Positions 17,771 to 26,588 of a stretch of DNA of 26,588 nt are shown piece by piece. The DNA comes from Sanchytrium tribonematis. Lineage: Eukaryota > Sanchytriomycota > Sanchytriomycetes > Sanchytriales > Sanchytriaceae. The stretch is from positions 1 to 26,588 of the forward strand of contig JADGIG010000060.1 in assembly GCA_018985235.1 (NCBI GenBank). The letters are read 5' to 3'. Below the pieces are notes generated by a model, which did not search any database, was not told the DNA's origin, and saw only the letters and a program-made list of their open reading frames with translations. Each line of letters starts with the position of its first letter. Within the stretch, counting starts at the first letter, position 1. The position numbers and the translations under genes were made by a program.

Positions 17771-19030
17771 TCACACGTGCATCACGGGTAGGATCAATAG
17801 CCCTCTGCACTGCCCCTCTATTTCCTTGATTCCCTGGGGGATGTGTCTGTCTAAGATGGATTTGATTGTGCAGTCATCTGATTTCAAAGTGACGTATACT
17901 GGTTCTATCTTTGCTTTGTAATTCACTGGGTCCCAATATTTGATTTTCAACAAGAAATCTCTCGGTAGAGTAACTGGACTGATGGTTGGCAATGGTGTGT
18001 AGTAGTCTGATACTATGGCTGGTGATGCTGTTGGTTCAATAACCATGGATTTTGTGGACTGGATAAGATTTTTGTGTAATTCGTGTCTTGCTGCTAAAAA
18101 GGCAGTTTTAAATGCTCTGATACCAAATGGCATACATGTATGTATCATATGATCACATTACTGATGGCTACTGACTCTGGATGCCAAGTAAGAAGAGGAA
18201 TGATAATTCGGGTCATTTCCGGATTTGATCTTGTGAAGTTGCTGGAGTACACCATTAGATTGAAATAGATCAGCTGCATGTTCATATACAATCTGTATCA
18301 TTTCTCGTTGACTGAGGAGATCAAATTGGGCCAATTTTAGCGTATTTAATAATCTTTCATTATTCTTCTCAGAATCCATCTGTAAAACGATGAGAAAATA
18401 TCCTTGTTTGCTGGCTTTGTGTTGAACTAGCTGCTTGTATGGAACTACTACTCGACTACTAGGATCCTGGGACTTGATCAAATCCTTCAAATTTTGATCC
18501 CAAAGTATCACGGAGTAAAAACGTCTTAAAATTGAATTGTTTCTGGTGTTTATAGTTCATAATTCAGACAATGAGACCAGGATCAGTAATTTCTCTCCAG
18601 TTATCAGGCAAATATGGCAATTTCAAGGAAAAATCAATAATTTTTTCAAATTCAAAATGCTCTGCTTCTACTGCGTATCGATGAAATCCATATAGAGAGG
18701 GTAGCAACACCGCTGGTTTAAGTTCTAGGGAGTTAAGAATGTCCTCTAATATCATAATTCTTTTAATAGCTGGCCCCTGGCAATATTGGCGATATTTATC
18801 ATCAATTTTTCTCTGAAATGGAGTGATACATTGTCTCAAGATCACATCAAGCATTTTAGGCACATTAAATAAGTTAATAACCTTGCAAATTTGTCTCCAT
18901 TCAGTCAAGTAATCTTTCTACTATGTAATCACTGCGCAATCATGTAAGACAAGCATCTTATCAATCAACCTCTAGCCATAAATCATCACCAGATTCTGCA
19001 ATTACCAACATAAACCAGTCTCATTTGGAA
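17771..19030 (-). pseudogene. Broken ORF1-like gene, probably ORF1 of LINE-B
   Basis: Three minus-strand frames belong together: about 18564-18908 (INLFNVPKMLDVIL, then LPYLPDNWREITDPG), 18158-18511 (QGYFLIVLQMDSEK) and 17771-18148. The last two share one frame and are separated only by TAA 18158-18160. Upstream, protein-like sequence continues to about 19030 (WFMLVIAESGDDLW, and LHDCAVIT followed by two TAG codons). The final part has ubiquitin-like strands and a helix (FLLKIKYWDP, EPVYVTLKSDD, TIKSILDRHIP), breaking off before the fold is complete, next to the right side of the Harbinger element. The hydrophobic-strand-plus-helix region resembles LINE-A ORF1a. I infer that this is the 5' part of LINE-B. 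Direct similarity to LINE-A is weak. Confidence 0.45.
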
Positions 19031-19145
19031 GATAGATTTCGGTCATTTATTTGATCTTTTTGATATGTGTATTACTATTCAGTCTCTATTTTTCAAATCA
19101 GCCAAACTGAATCATTTTTTAAGAGCTGCTCAAAGTGAATGTAAT

Positions 19146-19813
19146 GAAGCATTTCTGAAAATCCAATCATTTAGCGATACAAGATGGAATCATTCTTCGG
19201 CAACAATTATTCAAATGATAATATTGAAGACAACACCTTCATAGTTGCTTGTGATGCTCATATTTCTACTAATAAAATTGGCATTGGATTAGTTGTTAAA
19301 AATGAGGCAAATCAAATTATAAATGAATTGGGCTTTCCAATAGTAGTAAATACAGATAATAAACCAACATCCACCGAAGTGGAGCTACTTGGAATTAAGA
19401 AATCACTGGATTATTTAGTTCAAAATGAAATTAAAAATGGATTAATTATTTGCGACAATATTGGAGCTGTGAATATATTTAACTACTTATAAGAAAAAGA
19501 AAAAGATCTCAGTAAACGCTCACTTGGTTATCACTTAAATTATTTACAAAATTATAATATTCCGGACATTTCAGTAAAATGGGTCAAATTCTAGAATGGA
19601 AATGCAATGAATGAAAGAGCAGATTAATTAGCAAAACATGCAGATAATAGAAATAGAATTTATATGCAATCTATTTCATATTCAAGGTTAAAGTTGAAAA
19701 ATTATTTACACTTGATTGAAAAGAAAGTGAATCTTGATTTATAAGATTCAACTCAAGGAGTTTTATTACATAATCGAATTAGAGCATTTCAGAATCATTT
19801 CAATCTACATTGA
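19146..19813 (+). pseudogene. RNase H domain of a LINE or other retroelement, several in-frame TAA/TAG
   Basis: The main frame from 19184 reads FIVACDAHIS (first Asp), TSTEVELLGI (Glu) and GLIICDNIGAV (Asp). It then passes a TAA at 19490 and continues in the same frame: SLGYHLNYLQNY, SVKWVKF, TAG 19592, NGNAMNERAD (fourth Asp), TAA 19625, LAKHAD. A last TAA at 19742 precedes a tail that ends TGA at 19811. A further TAG (19172) lies upstream of the ATG. All four RNase H acidic residues are present and no indel breaks 630 nt. RNase H removes template RNA during reverse transcription. LINE-A and LINE-B have no such domain, so this comes from another element. Possible RT-thumb-like sequence at 19085-19190 in another frame is unconvincing. 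Confidence 0.7.
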
Positions 19814-21091
19814 TTCATACAGGTATTTAAAATTGATTCTTGTCATTAGTAAATTAGTTTGTTGCTCATTCAAATTATTAATATTAATTTCATTATCAAA
19901 CAAATAAATAATATTATTTAATCGTGGTTTAATAAAATTATTTGATTTAAATGGTAATATTTGTGAATTTTGAGCACATACTTTACTTGTAGTTGAATGA
20001 TGTCGGATAGCAATTGTGTTGGTGTGGTGATCAATTTGGCATTTCCCTCTGATTAAAATATATTGAATATTTGCCTTTTTCACTTCTTCGACCTGATTCA
20101 TTTCGCTTGCTGATCTCTTCATTGGGTTAACAAGTTGTGATTTTAATGCATTTCCTGATTCTGTTCCTGATTCCGTTGGAGTTAATGCTGTCATTGAGGC
20201 ATCCCCTGTTTCCAAACTGGCAATCAAAGAATCCATCACAAAATTGATATTTTCATTTACACTCAATAATTTGATATTATCATTAGCAGCACCAATAATA
20301 CTATCCATGCATTTAAATGCACCATTTACGTATAAATCCATTAATACAGAAGCGAAATCCATATTATTCACTTTTGGGATTGTGAATAAATAATTGGCAG
20401 AATAAACCTGAAAAAATTGGTGTAAAGGGACTGGTAATTGATCTAGATGATAATGATTCATCTTTTTATCATCTTTTAACATTTGCCATTTTAATTTGAA
20501 AATTATAATCATCCAGTTGAGAATCAAATTGGTTTTGCACCACTAAATCCTTTAAATAGGTTGAGAATGTATTTCTAATGATATCATTGTTAATGACAGA
20601 TATTTATGTTGCAATTTTGAGATTTAATTTTTCGCAGCATTTTTAATATCAATGGAATTTGCATTATTATATTGTGCAATAAAAAATTGATCAATGTATT
20701 GATGTAATTGAATCCATTTTACTTTGACATTTGATGGCTTGAATGTGTCATCATAGTCTAAAAACTGTCTAAATTGATTTGAAAATTTAGACTCAATGAT
20801 GAATTCATATTGAATATTTTTAACATTTTGAGGCAGTTTATGAGTTAATATACAAATAAATTTGACCGTTAGTCCCTGAATTCTTGGATATTGATCTTCA
20901 CCATAGTAATCTTGAAATGCTAAATGGAAAAACTGGGCGATTGGGACACTTGCATACATTTCATCAATTATTTGATAGAATCCTGAGATTAAAATGGTTG
21001 TATAGATTGGTGGTGGTAGTTGGGTGTTGGTACTGGGTACGGGTGTACTGGGTTCGCTGAAAATTCGAAATTCGTCTTTTAGAGTTTGCAT
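19805..21091 (-). pseudogene. Unknown gene with at least two frameshifts
   Basis: From ATG 21091 the frame (FRIFSEPSTPVP, PIYTTILISGFYQIID, VPIAQFFHLAFQDYY) reaches TAA 20624. A different frame around 20490-20630 reads protein-like (SVINNDIIRNTF, LKDLVVQNQFDSQLDDYN) with one TAA. The original phase then resumes at about 20480 (LPVPLHQFFQVYS, SVNENINFVMDSL, a Thr/Ser-rich TALTPTESGTESG) and ends TAG 19805. I do not recognise the protein. The strand pattern near 20780-20880 could be another ubiquitin-like fold but is too vague to claim. It is divergent from the tyrosine-recombinase fragment starting about 100 bp away. It may be an ORF1 of a LINE or a host gene. Confidence 0.45.
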
Positions 21092-21194
21092 TGGCGGTCT
21101 CCAGGCGTTTCATTCCCGCTAATGGATGTAAATCGCTACATAACAAAAAAAAGACGTAGATCGAACACCGCCATCAATTACAGAGGATTGGAAA

Positions 21195-21765
21195 ATGAGA
21201 TCTGGGTATTCTCATGATATATCTCAAAACTTGGACGGCGCAGATGAAGAAATCGAAGAGATTCGTTTAATCACTGCGAGTGAAAATTCCGCCGCAAAAT
21301 TTTTATTTTTGTATTACCATAATGATGTTGACGTATTACATAATTCTTTCCGACTTTTGCTTTATGATCAGTTTTTGGATCAACAGATGATTTTTTGACT
21401 GATAAACAAAGGGCACAACATTTGCAAGATTATAATTCACTTAACAGCACAATTTTGGGATGTGTCGTGTGGGGAATTGCGTTAACATTTGCTTAGATCA
21501 TTTGAAATGGCAAGGTGATTCATTGTGCATCTTCTTTGCACATATGAAAAATGACCAGTGTGGCACCAGACCTCAAGACACCCGTCATGTATATTCAAAT
21601 CCACTTGTACAACAAAATTGCCCCATTTATGTTTGGGTATATATTTAATGTGTTTTCCAATTTCAAATAATCAAAATTATTTATTTCCAGGTGGTAGTCA
21701 ATACAATAGATTTAAAAATGGGCTTGATAGAGAAGTCTTGCCAAATGGTGATGGATGGACCTAAT
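21195..21765 (+). pseudogene. Tyrosine-recombinase-like protein fragment (Crypton/integrase-like), frameshifted
   Basis: Frame 21460-21648 reads MCRVGNCVNICLDHLKWQGD, then FAHMKNDQCG, RHVYSNPL and CPI. After a 1-nt slip at about 21635 a second frame reads CLGIYLMCFP, LFPGGSQYNRF. The order (R-x-GN...HLxW.GD, then a K-containing hairpin, R-HVY-NPL, CP...LG.Y, LFPG..QY.RF) matches, from memory, a family of eukaryotic integrase-like tyrosine recombinases; the Arg of RVGN would be the first catalytic Arg and Lys of KNDQ the hairpin Lys. The C-terminal H-x-x-R and Tyr boxes are not visible, so it is truncated. Protein-like frames upstream (21195-21430) may be its N-terminus, out of phase. Confidence 0.5.
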
Positions 21766-21769
21766 CATG

Positions 21770-22190
21770 TCATCATCTTTTCCACACCAATGGAGCCCAT
21801 AATTTGATGTTCAATATTCAATAAAACATTTCTTTTTTTCACTCACCTTTGAGATCATAATCTGGGTGATCACAAAATTCTTCTTTCTCTAAGGTTTCAA
21901 TATTCCCAAAGTTGAGTGATTAGGCAAAGGGTTAAACGAAACGAATTTACATTACTTATGGTAAGCTTTATCGCTGTTAATGGAAGACTAACTCAAGATC
22001 CCAAATCTAAAAAAAAATTAGCTGGGAGTTACACAAATTAGTATAATTAGTAACAATTACGATGTTAAAAAAATGCATTTTTCTTTTTTAACATCACTTT
22101 GTGGCCTGGAATAGTAGATGGCATGAAATAGCTATTAATAAAAGGATCTGCAGTGTTCATCACCAGAAAATATTATCAGCATCAATATGT
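21770..22190. other. No gene recognised; contains a 12-bp stem hairpin
   Basis: All frames are short. At 22061-22095 GATGTTAAAAAA and its exact reverse complement flank an 11-nt loop. This could be a small inverted-repeat remnant; nothing ties it to transcription. Confidence 0.4.
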
Positions 22191-22197
22191 CTTAAAT

Positions 22198-22402
22198 TTT
22201 GATACGCGTTGGGACTGCATAATGGTTTTAATTCGTTTCTTTTTCACCTTTACTTTCGAATCCAAGTCAATACCAATGTCCTCATTCATTTACTCAAATG
22301 CTTTTCCCATGAATTGAATAGATTGTTCGTTTTTTTAATTGTTTTTGCATTCTTTGCAATTGAGATCGAATTAACTTATCGAAGGGTTGCAATCTTAAAG
22401 TT
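22198..22402 (-). pseudogene. Decayed second copy of the basic-protein gene at 24476
   Basis: Minus-strand sequence aligns well with 24591-24829: the segments encoding LRLQPxDKL, the KAFE...NED.GIDLDS stretch and the KVKKKRIxTIMQSQ stretch are shared at DNA level. This copy lacks about 27-30 nt after the DLDS codons and has frame breaks before them (TAA codons in the early part, one TAA after KAFE). At the place of the TAA in the other copy it has GGA. The two copies are inverted and about 2.2 kb apart. Confidence 0.7.
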
Positions 22403-22491
22403 TTGTTTGATGTTGCTTATTTTGAGAATATACCGTTTCATTTTCATAAATTTGTATTTTTCCAATGAGTCGTACATTCATATTTGATACA

Positions 22492-22674
22492 CTAACAGAA
22501 GTCCCAAAACTTCGAAGCAAGGAAACGTTTATATTTACGGTTAATCACTTCCATGGGAAATGGACTTACATCATATTGGTTATTCCATAATCTTGTGAGA
22601 ATTGCTCCAATTGCTTGGAATGTTTCATTGATAGCTTCTGAAAGTCGATAATCTACAGCATGTAGCATCCTCAA
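22492..22674 (-). CDS. Short unknown ORF, possibly a fragment
   Basis: Sixty codons with acceptable protein character (AINETFQAIGAILTRLWNN, then KRFLASKFWDF), starting at an ATG preceded by a plausible context. A GTAAGT lies in the middle, so it may be spliced. There is no recognisable domain. It lies directly upstream (minus strand) of the decayed copy at 22198-22402 and could be part of the same repeat. Confidence 0.25.
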   Translation of the reverse strand: MRMLHAVDYRLSEAINETFQAIGAILTRLWNNQYDVSPFPMEVINRKYKRFLASKFWDFC

Positions 22675-23200
22675 TCAATATTTTGAATATACTTTTAAAT
22701 TTTACATGTTCAAGTCCCCTTCAACCATCACAAAAGTGAGACAACACAATTCACCGTTGCTTACAAATAAGAAAAACCACAGCAGAAATGATACAATCAA
22801 ATTAAGCAAGTAATTGCCCCTTCAAAAACTGAAACAAATAATAAAAATGATCTACACTCAAAGCAACAGATCTTAAGAAGTTCCTAGATTTAGTTATGAA
22901 ACTTAAAGTGAAAGAAATCCCTGGAGTAGTTGGTTACCATCGATTTGAATAATTTGTCGATTTTAGGAAATGTTCAAATATATTTGATTTTACTCTTAAA
23001 ATATCTCTGATCCCAGTAGAAAACAAATCTGTGACAAAATCAGATCCAAATTCATTTTCCCTGTGTAATATTGAACAATTCTAATTTTAGATCGATTGAA
23101 GTCAAAAAGTAAGCAAGGAACATTTATATAGACTGTATTTAGAACTGTACATCCCATAATGGAATGATAAATGTAAAATGGGGAGAAATTTGCCTGATGT
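22675..23200. other. Unassigned region, perhaps 5' part of the plus-strand LINE remnant
   Basis: Plus-strand frame 22886-23093 is open apart from one TAA (KLKVKEIPGVVGYHRFE, then FDFTLKISLIPVE). No motif is recognised. It precedes RT-like sequence in the same orientation. Confidence 0.3.
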
Positions 23201-23217
23201 CTTTCTTTTATCGAATT

Positions 23218-23690
23218 TTACCTATTAAAAAAATGTGAAGGGCCAGATGATGTGGCAAATGAATTAATGAAGCACTTTAGTGGGCGGTTTAAAAATGTTT
23301 TGCTTCGATTTTTTAATATTATTGCTGGGACGGGAATTGTGCCAGATATCTTTTGAAATTCTTCAACTATTGCAAAGGGTAGAAGTAACAATTTCCAGAA
23401 CATCGTCTAATTGTAATTTGCTCGATTTTGATGAAACTTTTTGAAAAAATATCAAAATCCAAATTAATGTCACTTCTTTAAACATCTGGTGATCAATCTG
23501 GATTTAAAAAAGCAACGAGTCTACTAGAAGCAGCGTAATATTTTGAGACCTGACTGCAGAAATTAAAGAATAAAACCGATGATTTAATAATTGTAAAGGG
23601 GTTATACGCTCTGCTTTTGATTCCTGTGATCATAGTGCTTTGCTGAAAATATTTCACTCAAATAATGGTAGTGGCTAAGTAAATCTATCA
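23218..23690 (+). pseudogene. LINE reverse transcriptase remnant, frameshifted
   Basis: Plus-strand pieces read GPDDVANELMKHF, LLRFFNIIAGTGIVPDIF, MKLFEKISKSKL, DQSGFKKATSLLEAA, YFET and, after a frame change, SAFDSCDHSALLKIF. This is the order of LINE RT fingers to motif A (GPDGI-NE-LK, F-G-PD-, KL-E-I, QSGF-K--S---A, AFD---H--LL-K). It has at least two frameshifts and four stops. The QSGF and AFD-C-H wording differs from LINE-A and LINE-B, so it belongs to another LINE lineage. Motifs C and later are absent. Confidence 0.75.
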
Positions 23691-23719
23691 GATAATTATC
23701 TGGTTGCGTGTCATCATGC

Positions 23720-24125
23720 CCTATAACATGCAAAAATGAAGTATTTTCAACATATCACGGCATTCACTAATAATATCAAGCCCGTATATATTCCATTTTG
23801 GGATCAAATTGTCGTTATACTGATTAAATGATAAAACGGCACTTGTATTATCGGAGAGCACGGTAATTGGATCATAATTTTGTGGCCATTTCTTTTTAAT
23901 ACACCTTAATACATCCAATTCCAAGTATCTCTGCACGAGTTGAGTCATCTGGCTTCAACTTAGTCAGATTATAGATTTTGTGAAATATTGTCATGTAAAG
24001 AAGCATCCAAAAATGCATGAATCGTGTTATCATCCATATTATTCTGATAATTGGCAATAGTTTGAAACCATACTGTAGGGAAATCAATGCTGGAATGTTC
24101 AATCAATTTGGTACATTTTTAGAGA
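23720..24125 (-). pseudogene. RNase H remnant of a retroelement, frameshifted
   Basis: Minus-strand pieces: TKLIEHSSIDFPTVWF, then IHAFLDASLHDNI (first Asp), a frame change, DDSTRAEILGI (Glu), another frame change, RCIKKKWPQNYDPITVLSDN and TSAV (Asp). The order fits RNase H. The last catalytic Asp is missing. It stands back-to-back with the plus-strand RT remnant, so the two come from separate insertions or an inversion. Confidence 0.65.
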
Positions 24126-24460
24126 GACCCAAATGAAATATATTTAAACGAAATCCATTTAAATGAATAAATAAAGCGACTCCGACTCAGCAGACATTCC
24201 ATAATGTAAACCATGTTATAAAAATGTATTTGTAGCCATTATTTTGATTAATCTTCATTTGAATGAGCTGGATGTGGGTTGATTTATATGAATAAATAGT
24301 GCAGAACCATTATCTTCGACGTTTTCGTCAATGGATTATGGTTAAACTCTCGACGTGATCGTCAATGAGTTTTTGACAATTGTGGAAGCTAATTGGATAA
24401 TTTAAATTTGTGTCCAATTTGAGTAAGTTTTGATTGGGTATCTTTTAATTTTAGTTTACC
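24126..24460. other. Non-coding stretch with two GACG-CGTC hairpin repeats
   Basis: Two 20-bp direct repeats (24316-24335 and 24350-24369, 16 of 20 bases equal) each contain a small palindrome, GACG-4 nt-CGTC. They lie 105-160 bp before the ATG at 24476. No other feature was seen. Confidence 0.5.
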
Positions 24461-24475
24461 CGCTATTTTTTGGTA

Positions 24476-24991
24476 ATGACACGTTCAAAAGAAACCCATA
24501 AAAGTAGCAATGCAATTAAAAACTTATCTTCCAAAGCTCCTAGTAAACATTATTCCGGTAAATCTTTCAAAGAAGCACCATCAAACAATAATTTAAGATT
24601 GCAACCCATCGATAAATTAACTCGAACTCAATTGCGAAGAATGCAAAATGCATTAAAGAAAAAGCAAGAGCAATCTTTTCAGATCATGTAAAAAGCATTT
24701 GAGAAAATAAATGAAGACGTTGGTATTGACTTGGATTCGGACGAAAAACAAGTTCTTACAGATGCGATTAAAGTAAAAAAGAAACGAATTAGAACCATTA
24801 TGCAGTCACAACACGTCTCGAAAGTTGAGTTTACTTTGAAGAAGTGTCATGGAATGAAAATGACATCAAATGGTAGACTATCAGATCTAGACTTTTATTG
24901 TTTGGTTTCATGGAATGAAAAATTACTTCCTACCCCAGACTTCGTAAGATTGCAAGAGCAATCAAACCTCTTACAACAAATAACTATTTAA
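24476..24991 (+). pseudogene. Unknown basic protein with one in-frame TAA; repeat family member
   Basis: From ATG 24476 the frame reads a Ser/Lys-rich start (TRSKETHKSSNAIKNLSSK), then LRLQPIDKLTRTQLRRMQNA and KKKQEQ. It meets TAA at 24689-24691 and continues in phase with KAFEKINEDVGIDLDSDEKQ, VKKKRIRTIMQSQH, LSDLDFYCLVSWNEKLL, ending TAA at 24989. Total about 171 codons. The high Lys/Arg content and coiled-coil tendency suggest nucleic-acid or nuclear binding; no family recognised. A second inverted copy lies at 22198-22402, where the stop position is GGA. It may be an ORF of a mobile element or a duplicated host gene. Confidence 0.5.
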
Positions 24992-25059
24992 TTTGACACT
25001 CGAAAACAAACAAAGAAATCCAATTAGATTTGATTCTTCATATAATTTATCAACTATAA

Positions 25060-25620
25060 ACTGTTTTTATACTGTTATAAATCGTTAAAAAATGCCATTT
25101 GGATTGATAGATTATTGTTCTCAGGAGCTGTAACGCAGATTTTGATGTATCCACATTTGATTTATACAAATCTTCTGCCGTGTACTGTAGTCTGAATATT
25201 TGTAAAGGGATAGCACATAAAACGAGTAATCCGAATTTACTCAGGGGATTGTTTCATCTAAAATGGCTCATGTTCCACAAAACTCATTTTTATGGTCAAA
25301 TTCTAATTGCAGAATGTGTTGCTGATTTAAAATTATAAAAGAGAAAATCAATGGCAACAACCCCCTTGAGGTACACCTTACTTGTGTTTTATTGGAATAT
25401 CGTTTTAAATATAAAGATTGAATCACAATCAAACATCTCTATGCATTTAAATCCCATAGTTTAAAATTATTTTGAGTGATACAATTCCCATTTTCTCCAT
25501 AAGATTTAAACAAAATGCAGCTGTGTCAATGTTCCACGACTAAATAATGTGACATATGATTCTTGATGAATCCTTCATTAAGAAATTTGATTGAACTATT
25601 GCTAAGTGGTGATAGAGATG
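25060..25620 (-). pseudogene. LINE-A-type reverse transcriptase remnant
   Basis: Minus-strand pieces in RT order: LFSRGTLTQLHFV (LINE-A SRSTLTQLHFV), LIVIQSLYLKRYS (LINE-A LIVNQSLYLKRDS), a TAA at 25378-25380 directly before GVPQGG (25360-25377; LINE-A has KQGVPQGG), PLIFSFII, then a decayed active site, YTAEDLYKSN, where LINE-A has YADDIFLCANN. Several frame changes. Motif A between the first two pieces is missing. Clearly the same family as 5911-9135. Confidence 0.75.
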
Positions 25621-25965
25621 AAAGAATTAATTTATTTTTGTAATTTACTCCATATCTTCCTTGATCTCTTCAGCCCTATACAGATTAAGCAGTATTTACT
25701 TGACCAGACCAGAGTTTCTTCAAATAATTGACTATTACTATAGCCATAACAGAATTTTTTGTCACGGGAATGCGTCTGTTTGAGGCGATCCTTTCAGCTG
25801 ATTCAAATTGCATTGTCAGTATAAATTGGTAATTTATCACTCAAAACATGTTCTAAAGTAGCAATAGTGCTTGTGGACGTTACAAGGATAGTACGGCTGA
25901 ACGCCTGACCACTAAAATTGCCAAAAACGATTAATCAGTATAAGATATAAAATAATCAATCTTAT

Positions 25966-26230
25966 CAATTACATCAAATTTAAACAATATGTTTTGAGCA
26001 TTTTCACGTGCAACAATTTCTCATGAACTCTATGACATACATTGTCAAAAGCATTCCGGGTCTCGCCATATTTTACGATCGAAATTAAAATGAAAGATAG
26101 AAGAGAAAAAAGAAGGAAAAGATGTATAAGCATTTCAAATTTCCCATTAGAACAACTGTGCAAAGGAAAGTTGTTGTCAATTAATTTTGTTACAAACAGA
26201 TACATTGAACGTAGCAGGTAATGTGCATAT
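25966..26230 (-). pseudogene. Small LINE RT fragment (motif A region)
   Basis: Minus-strand frame ends VKYGETRNAFDNVCHRVHEKLL, which matches RT motif A (AFD-V-H--LL) of LINEs. The upstream part is hydrophobic and not recognised. It lies upstream of the 25060-25620 remnant on the same strand, but the spacing is too large for one simple copy. The intervening 25620-25960 holds only a short protein-like frame (FESAERIASNRRIPVTKNS). Confidence 0.5.
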
Positions 26231-26433
26231 TGTATGTGCTGTGTATCTGCTTTTCAAATTTTTATTAGTTATTCCAGGTAGTTGTCAGGACATCATTTTG
26301 CTGTAAATTTGTTAAAAAAAATTTCTTTGATAATTTAAGCTTATCGATATAAAAATTATTACAGGCTTCATTAGCTACAACTTCAAAACCATCCAATATA
26401 CAACTATGTTACACACTATTGATCTACACTCAG

Positions 26434-26588
26434 ATGAAACACCCCAACGAGATGCTTCATGGAAATTCTGAAGATGCAAATCAAATGCGCGAGATTCTCT
26501 CTAGTAACGATAAACCTATCAAACAAAGATTAAGAAAGCCTAAAAGTAATAAATTTGAGCATATTATGGTAATGAATGAGTCCTTTGG
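26434..26588 (+). CDS. Start of an unknown ORF running off the window
   Basis: From ATG 26434 the frame stays open for 51 codons to the last base (MKHPNEMLHGNSEDANQM, then KQRLRKPKSNKFEH). It is basic and has no recognised motif. It may be the first exon of a gene or a further repeat-derived frame. Confidence 0.35.
   Translation, partial: MKHPNEMLHGNSEDANQMREILSSNDKPIKQRLRKPKSNKFEHIMVMNESF

Noticed and set aside
18990-19190. Plus-strand RT-thumb-like frame before the RNase H
   Set aside because: The minus strand here reads well as part of the ORF1-like gene at least to 19030, and the plus frame has no recognisable RT motif.
22225-22260. TTCGAATCC resembling a tRNA B box
   Set aside because: No matching A box, acceptor stem or cloverleaf; the place belongs to the decayed repeat gene.
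22209-22487. Plus-strand hydrophobic ORF that looks like a membrane protein
   Set aside because: Its reverse strand aligns with the repeat gene at 24476, so the apparent membrane segments are the antisense of Lys-rich codons.

Overview
This is a repeat-rich, AT-rich nuclear fragment of a eukaryote, most likely a protist. The evidence is an ABCA-type transporter containing a putative 19-nt GT-AG intron, several non-LTR retrotransposons (LINEs), a PIF/Harbinger DNA transposon, ankyrin-repeat genes with apparent signal peptides, and no bacterial operon or Shine-Dalgarno architecture. Ultra-short introns are known in some rhizarians, in nucleomorphs and in heterotrich ciliates, but nothing here fixes the lineage. 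The long intact frames contain many CAA/CAG Gln codons and no internal stops, so I read the standard genetic code.

Layout. 1-5834 is the host-like part: the 3' end of an ABCA transporter, two tandem paralogous secreted ankyrin genes on the minus strand, and a 5'-truncated Cys-rich secreted-type gene. The second ankyrin gene is broken by a 295-bp insertion carrying the 3' end of a drug/metabolite-type transporter, flanked by a 9-bp duplication. From 5835 to about 11.9 kb lies a nearly intact minus-strand LINE (LINE-A; endonuclease, reverse transcriptase, CCHC). Its 3' poly(A) end abuts the Cys-rich gene in coding sequence. From 12.7 to 19.0 kb are a Myb/SANT fragment, a decayed second LINE (LINE-B), and a PIF/Harbinger element (transposase plus convergent accessory gene). 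The Harbinger appears nested between the ORF1 and ORF2 regions of LINE-B. From 19.1 kb to the end is a graveyard: an RNase H fragment, an unknown broken gene, a tyrosine-recombinase fragment, two inverted copies of an unknown basic-protein gene, and remnants of at least three further LINE copies.

Most interesting signal. LINE-A ORF1a, ORF1b and ORF2 lie in one uninterrupted minus-strand frame separated only by TAG and TAA codons. Both LINEs appear to encode ubiquitin-like domains upstream of the endonuclease. In LINE-B this domain ends in VRLRGG, close to the ubiquitin C-terminus; in LINE-A the corresponding place is LGG, directly after the TAA. I infer an ancestral polyprotein LINE whose EN-RT part could be released by host deubiquitinases. 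Most premature stops in this window are TAA/TAG at Gln-compatible positions (two are at motif-anchored Gln positions), which fits C-to-T decay of CAA/CAG.
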